NCBI GenBank assembly: GCA_001600615.1
Contig: BCKK01000008.1
Location: forward strand, 682,001 to 746,000
DNA from: Dioszegia crocea
Lineage: Eukaryota; Basidiomycota; Tremellomycetes; Tremellales; Bulleribasidiaceae
Length of the DNA: 64,000 bases
Direction: 5' to 3'
Translations under genes and position numbers: made by a program
Shown here: piece after piece, positions 11,071 to 23,098 of the stretch
How the letters are laid out: the number at the start of each line of letters is the position of its first letter
How positions within the stretch are numbered: the stretch's first letter is position 1
The notes under the pieces: generated by a model
Seen by the model: only the letters and a program-made list of their open reading frames with translations
Told to the model about the DNA's origin: nothing
The model's database searches: none

Positions 11071-12421
11071 ATGTCAAATAACGAGCGGATAAGAGGACTA
11101 CAGGTCTACAGACCCATCATATACGGCTCTCATGCCCGTCTACTTACAGAAGAAGAGAGATTATTAGCTCCACCAAGCCGTAAGCCCTCACCCAGCTGAT
11201 CTTCCGAGCCCGTGAACTGACGCGTTAGATACCCACAGATGGACCGTCTTTCTCACCTCGGCGACTTCCCCACCGCCAGACGTACCTACCTCATCGACCG
11301 ACGCTCCGCCTGAGATCGATATGGATTACCTGCCCGGCGGGGCTGATGATCTGAGCTATTTGATCAAGAAGGTTACGTTTAGGTTACATGAAACGTATAC
11401 GAATCCAGCGCGAGGTGAGCTTACCCATCTGCGGATCTTGCGCATCAGGGAAGCTGACTGCCCAGTATTTGATAAACCCCCCTTTAAAGTCACCGAGACT
11501 GGCTGGGGAGAATTCACAGTCAATATCAGAGTCCAATTCGTCTCTGAATCAGGCGAGAAGCCTATGACACTCGCACACCCCATCAAACTTCATCATTGGG
11601 GTGTGCCGGTCACAGCTCCTCCGCCTCCGCCCGTTATCGAAGCTTCCGAAACCCCAGCGGAAGAAGTCGGTCCAACAGACTCAGCTGCCGTTTCACCCAC
11701 TCCTATCCCCGCGGCCGACGCAGCCACCCCTGCCCCTCCAGAAACAGCTGCGCAAATACCACCTGCTACTACTATCGCACCTGTTGGCGGTCCACCTACC
11801 CCACCCGCCGAAACGGACATCAATATGGACGCACCTCCCCCTCCTCCCGCCGCAAACACCGACACCACAACCACAGCCCCTGCCCCTGCCGAAACAGCCC
11901 CTTCTACCCCCCTCGGATCCACCGCACTCGCCACGGTCCCCCCTACCCCTATCTCAATAGCCGCCCGCTACCCAGTCCACTGCTGGCAGTATGACGAATT
12001 AGTCTTTTCAGATCCCCCCGCGGCGTTGCTTAACCTAATGAATGAACATCCTCCAACGGCATTACCGCCGCGGAATCGCCGAGCGAGGGATCAGCGGGAA
12101 GAGCATGAAGTGCGGAAAGGCAAAAAGGGGAAGAAGAGCAAGGAATCGGCGGCGGCTGCTGGAGGGTCGAATGTGTCTACACTTATATCTGGGGAGAATC
12201 CAGGAACGGGACTGGCAGCTCTCACTGTTGGTATTCCGGGTGAGCCGGGAAGTGCGGATGTACCATTGGAATTCTCACAAGAGATGGAAAAGGGGGAATG
12301 GAATCGATTGAATGAGGCGAGAATACGGATAGTGGAAGAGATGGATAATTGGCGGATTAGGTTGATTGCGCAGGAGAAGGAGTTGGCTAAGGTCAAGGGG
12401 GAAATGAAGGCTGTAGTGTAG
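11071..12421 (+). CDS. YAF9: YEATS-domain chromatin reader Yaf9
   Basis: Subunit shared in yeast by the NuA4 acetyltransferase and SWR1 remodeller, reading acyl-lysine on histones. 416 aa; exons 11071-11179, 11229-11414, 11466-12421. It starts RGLQVYRPIIYGSHA, continues HTHRWTVF and DDLSYLIKKVTFRLHETY, then FKVTETGWGEFTVNI and the strand LAHPIKLHHWG, all typical YEATS. The last YEATS strand (YDELVFSDPP) is displaced by a low-complexity Pro/Ala/Thr insertion of roughly 120 aa at about residues 165-285; yeast Yaf9 has a short linker here. A basic segment (RKGKKGKKSKE) and a C-terminal coiled coil (MEKGEWNRLNEARIRIVEEM) follow, as expected for complex assembly. Confidence 0.9.
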
Positions 12422-12494
12422 GGTCAGTGAGGGGACAGTAGAGCTTAGAGACTTGGTTGTATTGTGTATTGTACTTTAGGTCATGGCGTGTATA

Positions 12495-12536
12495 GTGTCA
12501 ACACTCGGAGAATATGTGTCAACACTCGGAGAATAT
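12495..12536. repeat. perfect 21-bp tandem duplication
   Basis: The unit gtgtcaacactcggagaatat occurs twice without change, at 12495-12515 and 12516-12536, between the convergent YAF9 and MGM101 genes. It probably lies in a 3' UTR. Confidence 0.9.
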
Positions 12537-12602
12537 GACAGAGTGGAGAAGGGGTAAAGAGATATATACAAGATCGACCACTTTCTACCTACTGACACCC
12601 GC

Positions 12603-13971
12603 CTATCCCTCCTTGTACGGATACTCAAATTTAGCATCCTTCTTCCTCCACATCTTCTTCCTGCACAGATCAGCTTAGTCCCTCTTGGGTTTCTTCTTGT
12701 TACCAAATCCAGGACCTAGACTCACTTTCGCTTCGTTCCCATATGCTCAGTAAACACCTCGGCGCAATACTTGGTTTTGAACTCCCGAATGAATCTGGGG
12801 TCCCTGAATGTATCAGCTCCTGGCCTTGATCCTATACGATCAGGTCGATATAGCTTACCATAATTCACTAGCGATACCCAGATCTTTACAACATCTCATC
12901 AAGGCATTACTTTTACATGCCTCTGTAGCCGTCGGGACGCCTGATGGGTCGAAATATTCCTGCTCGCCTCTGGCGACAGAGACCAGCCTGAATTTATCAG
13001 CTACTTGCCCGCAAACAATCGATATGTAGCTGAAGAAGGTAAGAAGTCATAGAATTTTGATGGGTGCGAATTTTGTCATAGCGTCATTGGAAAACAAAAC
13101 TCACCGTCCCATTGCGATCAATCCCCATTCCCGACTGACGATCCGCGGTCCTACATTCGTTTCGCCCCTCGGCGCCAACCCCCACCCTCCCGGCCCAAAA
13201 GCAGCATTTAGGGTACGCCTATACTTGATTTCAGGCAGATATAAGAGACCATCTATAGTTATCAGCCATTGTAAACTTCGATCAACCATTTAGGCATCTA
13301 TAGACACACGACTAAAACGTACCAGGCTTAACCTCAACATCTTTCGGATCCAAAGGTCTCAACAACGCCTCCCCAACTTCCTTGTCAAACGGTCTCTGCC
13401 CCAGTCCCGCGAATGTAGTCGACCAGTCCAACTCCCCATTCTCCCCGGGTGCCAAACCTACAGGTTGTTCACCCTGAATATCAGGCTGACGACTCGATAT
13501 GATAGGCAATGTGGATGTGCCAACCGGTAAGGAAGAAAGAGGAGGGGAGGGAGTGGGCTGGTCTATAGGGGCTGTAGGCAGACGGGCCCGACGGACGACA
13601 GCGGGCGGAGGTGCAAGGTTTGCATAATCGTCTATACCGGCCGAAATGTCCGGTAAGGAATGATCATCTTCGATAGCTGAGAAATCATCGAATGAGAGAT
13701 CGTCCGCTGTGAGCGCGGGCGCAGGCCGGGGTTTGGAGGCTGTAGTGGTTGTTGTCGATCGGGGTGCGGCTCGAGTTGGAGTGGATGTCGTCGACGTAGC
13801 TACGCGTTTAGCGTACACCCGAGCCTTTGGCGCAGTCGAGCTTGAAGTAGAGAGGGGTGTAGCTGTGGCGGTAGCGGCGGCGACTGCGAAGCGGGGGAGG
13901 GNGGTGCTTAGGGCTCGGTGAGAGGGGAGGGGTGCGGAGGACAGGGCAAGTCGGCGGAAAGCGGGACACAT
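12603..13971 (-). CDS. MGM101: mitochondrial genome maintenance protein Mgm101
   Basis: Rad52-like single-strand annealing protein of mitochondrial nucleoids. Exon 1 (13971-13323) encodes a Ser/Thr/Ala/Arg-rich N-terminus suited to mitochondrial import, then a disordered acidic linker. The conserved core begins at [20 protein letters not shown] (exon 2, from 13252), then [17 protein letters not shown] and [20 protein letters not shown] (exon 3), [17 protein letters not shown] (exon 4) and [18 protein letters not shown] before the stop at 12603-12605. Splice joints between these blocks keep frame. The n at 13902 makes one residue near position 24 undefined. The poorly conserved N-terminal ~200 aa is longer than in budding yeast. 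Confidence 0.92.
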
Positions 13972-14378
13972 CTTGCCTAGTCGTCTGCCGTTGAAGATTG
14001 GTATGCCTTTTGATATATATAGAAGCGATGAGGCAGTATAAGCTGTTCCTCGATGCTCTTATATCGAGTGTTTGCGAGTGCGGATTGAAGTGTTGAGTGA
14101 GTGAGTGAAGGGGTGAAAGCGAAAAGAAGATTCTTTGACGCTGAAACGGACGGGACGAAGTTGGGTGGCGAATCTAGGCACGGCCCGGAAGTGGCAGTGG
14201 CGGACGAGTCTGACCATGGTGTGGCCCGGTATGGCGGATGGTCTGTGGCTAGGTCACCATGTATTGGACAGCGCAAACATCAGTGCTGGTTTGTACTGAA
14301 AAAGACTATCAAAATTGCAAGGTGGGCATAAATCTATAGGCAATCCATTCCGAAATCATACACTCCCAACGACAATAT
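13972..14378. promoter_or_regulatory. MGM101 promoter region / MET3 3' flank
   Basis: 407 bp between two minus-strand genes. No coding exon or repeat was recognised. Only a purine-rich stretch (gagtgagtgagtgaagg, about 14096) stands out. Confidence 0.4.
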
Positions 14379-16803
<2,425 letters not shown>

Positions 16804-17656
16804 TCAATTGCATTTGCAGTCCGGACTCTCCGCGCAAAACTCAACGAGAAACGTCATCTGGGAATCATCATCATTCATGTCTGTCGTGTAGATCTTGCCA
16901 GTCCTGGATATCAGTAAAGTAGAGCAAATGTCTAAAGGGACATGAGCAGACTTACACAGGCTGTTGAATGATCAAGTAGTCGATATCGAGGGAACACTGC
17001 AGACCCTTTTGCCGGCGAGAATCACTGGGGATATTCGTCATTGTCTAACCAAGGATTAGACACCGCCAAGAGCAGAGCTAAAAGCGTGACTTACGATAGT
17101 GTGCTCCTTCGCCGTATCTAGCCCTTCTCGGTGATATAGTACAGTCTGGTACTGCCGGTTCGTAGGCGGATCATCAGTCAATCTCTCGATTGCAAAGTCG
17201 TCCATCTGAGCTAAGGTCTTCAGCGCTGAATCCGAGGTCTTTAGAGATCAAGCGAAAACGATATAGCACTCACCAGTATACCACCCATTCTCCACATTCC
17301 TCCCGCCGTACACCCAAATAGCTGAGCCGTTGAAGGTAAAGACCATTTGGTCTCCCTAAATCTTCATCAGCTTCGCCCAAGACCAAGCACAGAGGATGAC
17401 TTGCATCGGTGGTAGTCGAGCTGTATGTGGACTGGAAATATCGGGTGATCTCAGGATCAGATTCTGACGTCTCATCAGCTTGGGCAACTTTCGGACTGAT
17501 TGCAGAGACTTACGGCTCGAGGCAGCGCGCCATGTTCCCAGACTGCCTGGCGATTTGGAGTGATATTGGATACGAGGACTTGTATCGTCTATCTATAACG
17601 ATGATCAGCAGTGGTACGTTGCCACGACTGTAATTGCAGCTTACGGTGATGTTCAT
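16804..17656 (-). CDS. truncated membrane-glycoprotein paralogue (copy A)
   Basis: Third member of a tandem family. It begins MNIT in a 12-nt exon (17656-17645), then IDDTSPRIQYHS, ending that domain with MVFTFNGSAIWVYGGRNVEN, DFAIERL, LYHREGLDTAKEHTI and NIPSDSRRQKGLQCSLDIDY. This is the first jelly-roll-like ectodomain shared with copies B and C. After the conserved QQPV..IYTTDMNDDDSQ the homology stops and the frame closes within about 20 residues (stop 16804-16806). The second ectodomain, membrane helix and cytoplasmic tail are absent. One intron (17356-17404) uses a GC donor (gcaagt), where copy C has GT at the same place. It could be a pseudogene in decay or a soluble short paralogue; no signal peptide is visible. 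Confidence 0.6.
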
Positions 17657-18317
17657 GTCGAGCAATGCGCGCGCGAGGTGCGATGTGGGTGCTATTCCAA
17701 TTCGCCGCTGCTTGTATATGGGTACGACATTAGTCGTCTATTCATGTCGATACCAGCCAGTGCAGTGAGGAGGCACGTTCGTGGCATTATGAGATCTAAA
17801 GGATGCTGTGTAGTGGCGAGTTGTAGTCAGGTGGGAGGTAGGCACACACACAGCTTGGACCATGTTGAAACGCGGTGCGGCATCGGATCCTTTGGGCTAC
17901 CATTCCTCGGTCCATGGATACAGATCTGCACAAAGTGAGAACTTTAGGCTAGATCGGACTGCATGGCTATTGCTAATTGTGAGAAAGACGAAGCGGGGTG
18001 ACATTGAAATCTGACCGCAATCCCGGCGGCTTGCTGGCGGCTGGCGCTGCAGGCTTGGCTCGTGAGGAATGCTAGACGTTACGGCATGCTCAGGAACTCA
18101 GGCCCAAGTACTCTACAAGACTCAATGCAACGCTCGATAGCTTGTGTGTCTGATCGTGAGACAGCCAGTCTGTCATGAATATGGCAAGCGAGTATAAGCA
18201 TGGTGATTATGCATTCCAAGCGCCGTTGTCCAGACGATACACCCAAATCGTATACTTCGCCACATCCTGAACCTCTCTTTTCCCATCAGGCCAGCTCCAG
18301 TCTACCATGACTGGCCT
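17657..18317. other. intergenic region between copies A and B
   Basis: 660 bp with no recognisable gene. It must contain the copy A promoter. I see no remnant of a membrane helix or tail that would repair copy A. Confidence 0.4.
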
Positions 18318-20343
18318 CTATCTGACCATAGCATGATCATACGCCGGAGGTCCGCTCTGATCCCCTCCTTTCCTCTCAGGACTGCCATCCTCCCGAATAC
18401 CTTCCTCTCCATCGTATCGCCTGTCGCCAGCGTCCGAAGCCGCATTGGACGGGTTGAAGACTGTAAAAGTGCTCAATGGCGAAGTGACTGTCGATCCCGA
18501 CAAAGTAGATTTGGAATCGACAGGACGCAGGAGTCCAGAACTGCCAGGTAAGAGGGCAGATGGGGATACGAGCGCCGGGTTGTCCCGAGTAGTCGATCCC
18601 GCGGTAACCGACGAAAGCTGGGATGGGTGATATCCGCCATTGCCGGAAGGCGTAGCCAAGGCAGAGGCATACTCAGTTCCCTGAGATGTCGATGAGGGCC
18701 CAAGCGTAAAGTAATCCGATCGTACCTGCTCCGAACGCATATCGAACCCGCCTAAGCTATACGCCGAGCTGACTTCCTCCAATCTCGCCCCGACCCCTGG
18801 CGAATCCTGATACGGCTTCACTTCTTCCCCCGTCAGGTCAATCTGACTAGCCGCCCGCCTCGAGTCCTCTCTCGCTGTTCTCTTCTTACGCCAAAGGAGC
18901 CATGCGATACCGGCAATGAGGACCAGAGCGACCAGTCCGCCGGCAATACCGCCTGCGATCCCAGCTATGGAAACTGGGTCTTTCTTGTCGGTGAGAGGTG
19001 TACCGGTAGGGAAGGGTGTGTCTTGTCGGCTGGAGGATATGGCGGGAGAGTTAGGAATGGTGGAAGGAGAGATGACGGTTGAGCCAGAGGAGGATGGTTG
19101 GATAGTGGAGTTGAAAGTGATTCGGTCAATGTCGAAGAAATTTCCAGATAGGCCGCCAACATTGGTCATGACTATGGTATGTTGATTGTCAGACAGTCCT
19201 GATGCGCTAAACACTGCCGATATCAGCCCAAGATCGGATAGCGGAGACACAAAGAAGTCGCTTACGAGACACGCCATACATGGGCCGAATGGCAACTCCG
19301 CGGTATTCCCCTTTGTCGACGCCATCGATAGATACTGTGTAATTCCCATGATCGGGGAAAAGAGTTCCAAAGACTTCGATTGAAGATCCGTTGAAGCTAC
19401 AAGTGGTCAGTCAGTGCTGATTGAAAGTAAGATTTCAGACTTACGGAAGTGTCATTGTGTCCCCCTTCCCCACTGAGACATGTCCCCTGAATCCATCGGT
19501 GTGCACCTCGGCAGTCCAAGATCCGCTATACTGGATTTGAGGGTGCGCATCATCGAGCTCGGTGGTGTAGATGTTGGCGGTTCTAAGTGTTAGTCAGAAA
19601 AGCGATACACTTAGGGGTCATTCAACTTACATTGGTTGTTGAATGACTATGTAGTCAATGTCGAGATAACACACCAATCCTTGCTGTTTACGACTATCGC
19701 TCGGGATGTTGGTCATAGTCTAAGCAAACGTCAGTGTCAGCTCTAGTCAAGAATCAGAATGCCTAGAGATACGCACAATCGTGTGTTCCTTCGACGCGTC
19801 CAGGCCGTTTTTGTGATATAGTACAGTCTGATATTGACGCACTGGCGGAGCGCCATTTTCGAATCGCTCAATTGCAAAATCGTCAATTTGGGCTGTAGCC
19901 ATCAGGATCGGGGTTTTCATATCGATAAAGCGCCAAACGTACCAGAGTACCAGCCACGCTCGACGTTCCTACCGCCATAAACCCAGATTGAAGACCCATT
20001 GAAGGTCAAGACCATCCGGTCTCCCTATCACCGTCAGGCTAGAACCGATGGCAATAGCAGAAGTGACTCACCTCCAAAGCCGTCAAGCTGAATGTCGTCT
20101 TGAAATAGTAGGGGCATGAGAAGAGAATGGCTTGAATCCGCTTACAGCAGGGTCGATGCGGAATCTGGGGATCTTACGGCATGGATGTGGGCTGCTCTTC
20201 GGCACAAGACTGCCAAGGACTGCCCTTTGGCCCTCTAGAGGATGGTCGGGGTAGACGACTAGTGTAGAAGCTGCCTGCATACTGGCAAGATAGCCTTGTA
20301 CACGATTCATTCCAGTAATATGACCCAAAAATACACATCGCAT
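18318..20343 (-). CDS. single-pass membrane glycoprotein paralogue (copy B)
   Basis: Basidiomycete-type membrane protein with two jelly-roll-like ectodomains, one helix and a long cytoplasmic tail. Domain 1 contains GDRMVLTFNGSSIWVYGG; domain 2 contains SGSWTAEVHTDG, KGDTMTLPFNGSSIEVFGT and DHGNYTVSIDG. The helix is within IAGIAGGIAGGLVALVLIAG, followed by WLLWRKKR. The tail carries RRAASQIDLTGEEVKPYQ, VRSDYFTLGP and, 4 residues before the end, PPAY. Several N-glycosylation sequons are visible. Exons upstream of domain 1 are diverged from copies A and C: the NITIDDTSPRIQY block is missing, though an in-frame path from ATG 20343 (or 20310) can be spliced. No signal peptide is obvious, so the 5' end is uncertain. 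It starts only 77 bp after copy C stops. Confidence 0.65.
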
Positions 20344-20420
20344 ATTAAGCCCTGACCTCCAAAACCTCCTCCTCCGCGGCCACCACCATCACGCATCCAA
20401 AGCCAACCCACCAATACCCT

Positions 20421-22372
20421 CTACCTCGCCATGGTCAGATCATAAGCCGGAGGACCACCTTCCCTACTACCTATCTCATGATCCCCCATACTACTCTCCG
20501 CCGCTCCCTGTACATGGTCTCGCCCATAACGGCCAGTGTCACCCGGCATCAATGCGTCAGACGAGTTGACGACCGTAAGATTGCTCGATGGCGGACCGAC
20601 GGCCGATACTGATAGGGTAGATTTAGAGTCGACAGGATGTAGGGGTCTGGGGATGCCAGGTAGGAGAGTAGGAGCGGAGATTGGCGCAGGGCCATCCCGA
20701 GTAGTCACCAACGAGAGCTGTGATGGGTGATAGCCTCCAGTCGGCGTAGCTGGTCCAGGCGCATACTCCGTTCCCTGATTGATCGACGGAGGACCGAGAG
20801 TGAAGTATTCCGATCGGACCTGCTCCGCTCCCCTATCGGCCCCCGCTGAGAAATACGCCGATCTAACTTCTTCCAACCGGGCGGGTGAATCCTCCTGATA
20901 CGGCTTGACTTCTTCTCCCGTCAAATCAATTTGACTCGCTGCCCGCCTTGACTCATCTCTCTCCCTTCTCTTCTTTCGCCAAATGAGCCAGGAGATGACA
21001 CCGATGAGGACAAGAGCGAGGAAGCCGCCAGTGACACCGCCTGCGACGCCAGCGACATAGGCTGGTTCTACTCTTGCGATCCTGCCGGACGGTGGACTGG
21101 TGGGGAATGGGTTATCTTGTCGACTGGATGTGACGAGGGTGTCGTCTGCTGATGAGGATGGGGAGATGGTAGAGTTGATAGTCACTCGGTCAATATCGAG
21201 GAAATTGCTATTAGCGCCGCCGAGGTTGGTCATGACGATGGTGTGTAGTCCGTCATCTAGGCCTGATGCGCTGAATACTGGTGGGTCAGTATAAAGTCTG
21301 ATGTGGATTGAGATTAGAATTTACAAGATCCGCCGAAAGCAGGTCGAGGGAAAGATCCGTTGAATTCTCCCTTGTTGATCCCGTCCATGGCAACGGTGTA
21401 GTTTCCGTGGTCGCGATTGAGAGTTCCAAATACTTCGATTGAAGATCCGTTGAAACTGACGCGTATTAGCTTGGATTCTTTATTCCGGTGAAGCAAACCT
21501 ACGGCAGTGTCATGGTATCCCCTTTACCGACCGAGATATGGCCCCTGTACCCACTTTCGTGGACTTCGGCAGTCCAAGAACCGCTATACTGGAATTGAGG
21601 ATGACCATCGTCGAGTTCTGTAGTATAGACTTTGGCATCGGCTCTGATCATCAGCACAAGAGAATGTGATACTGATCATAGCGAGGACTGACATCGGTTG
21701 CTGAATGATTATGTAGTCGATGTCAAGGTAACACTCGAGTTTCTGCTGACGGCGAGTATCGCTGGGGATGTTGGTCAGTGTCTGTTTTGAGTCAGTCGTT
21801 GATCCAGGTATAGATCGATTTAGCAACTCACAACGGTGTGCTCCTTCGCCACGTCCAAGCCATCCCGATGGTACAGAACATTCTGGTACGTACGATTGAC
21901 GGGAGAGTTATCCGTAAATCTCTCGGATGCAAAATCATCAATCTTGGCTATGACCTTCAGTTTGAATACCTCAAGGCGAAGCGGGTGACGTACCAGAATA
22001 CCAGCCATGATTGAAGTTTTTCGCACCAAAGACCCAGATTTCGGACCCGTTGAACGTCAACACCATTCGGTCTCCCTGATCCATCAGCCAGTCATCTACA
22101 AGGGCCATCAAGGGCGACTCACATCCCCAGTAGTCAAGGTGAAGGTAGATTTGAAGTATCTTGATATCCCAGGGTCCATCTCTAAAAACGGATCAGCGAC
22201 AGACCGGGCGCTAGATGAAAACACTCACGGCCTGAAGAGGCAAACCATGATGATGGAGGCTTTGCGTTTGGCGCAGAGTAGTATTGTATTCGAGGACTTG
22301 TGTCGTCAATCTGGAGCGATGGTGAGCACCACTCTCGCCACATTCTAAGATTTGACTCACGGTGATATTCAT
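20421..22372 (-). CDS. single-pass membrane glycoprotein paralogue (copy C)
   Basis: Most complete member of the tandem family. A 12-nt first exon (22372-22361, MNIT) joins IDDTSPRIQYYSAPN; domain 1 has GDRMVLTFNGSEIWVFGAKN and FASERFTDNSPVNRTYQNVL; domain 2 has SGSWTAEVHESGYRGHISVG, NGSSIEVFGTLNRDHGNYTV and VFSASGLDDGLHTIVMTNLG. The membrane helix lies in VAGVAGGVTGGFLALVLIGV, then WLIWRKKRR. The tail repeats copy B's motifs: RRAASQIDLTGEEVKPYQ, VRSEYFTLGP and a near-terminal PPAYD. The FNGxxIxVxG / HGxYTVxxDG pattern is widespread in basidiomycete membrane proteins of unknown role. No signal peptide precedes MNIT; the in-frame sequence upstream is hydrophobic but has no ATG. Confidence 0.75.
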
Positions 22373-23098
22373 TTTGGACACGGAGCAGACTTTCTTGAAT
22401 GATTGTGACCTGCTGTGTCGTCTTGGAATATCCAGTCGCAGTGAGATCGAGCTAGAGCGTGTGATGCTTCGCGCTCGTATGTGGTAGATGTAGATGTAGT
22501 CGAGAAGCACCGCTAGTAACCCGAGCGGTATCCAAAGGAGGTCCGAGTAGTCATGCAAACACACGCACACGCGGACAGGTTTCAAAGGGAAGCAGTGCCT
22601 GACTACCGTCTAGCCTCCGCGCTCGCATCGCCCTCTCATGTGATGCATGACGGGTGTACCGCTCGTCCATGCCGCGAGCTGTGTCTCATTTCGAAGCTTG
22701 GAGTATTGAGATAGTCGCGTTCGGGCGGGAGGAGAGCAAATAGAGAGATTCTCGCTCAATTCAGGGTCAAGCTTGGCTCGCCTTGGGCGAAGGAATGTGG
22801 TGTATTACGGCATGTAAGATAGGCCCATGCGATGAGCTTCACTGGGCGCTCTGCCTTCGCTCAACTCATCGTAGCCGTCAGATCACCCAGCACAAACGCC
22901 CCGAGTGCCTTCTGTACTGTGATTGTGTACTCTCGGATGTCTGAAGCTGCATACGCGCTAGGCTCTAAGACCATCAGCGGCGATCATCGACCAGCAAACC
23001 CCATCACTCCCCTCATCAACCTTCATGAAACCTCGATACGGCCACCAATCAGTTCTGTCATCCCTTAATTATCCGCTCAGTCTATCTGCTCAGATTGA
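22373..23098. promoter_or_regulatory. divergent region between copy C and the OrsD-like gene
   Basis: 726 bp shared upstream region. An ATG-less open frame with a hydrophobic stretch continues upstream of copy C to about 22585. No complete gene was seen. Confidence 0.4.

Noticed and set aside
22373..22585. Hydrophobic N-terminal extension of copy C
   Set aside because: The frame stays open upstream but has no ATG after the previous stop; I kept the start at MNIT.
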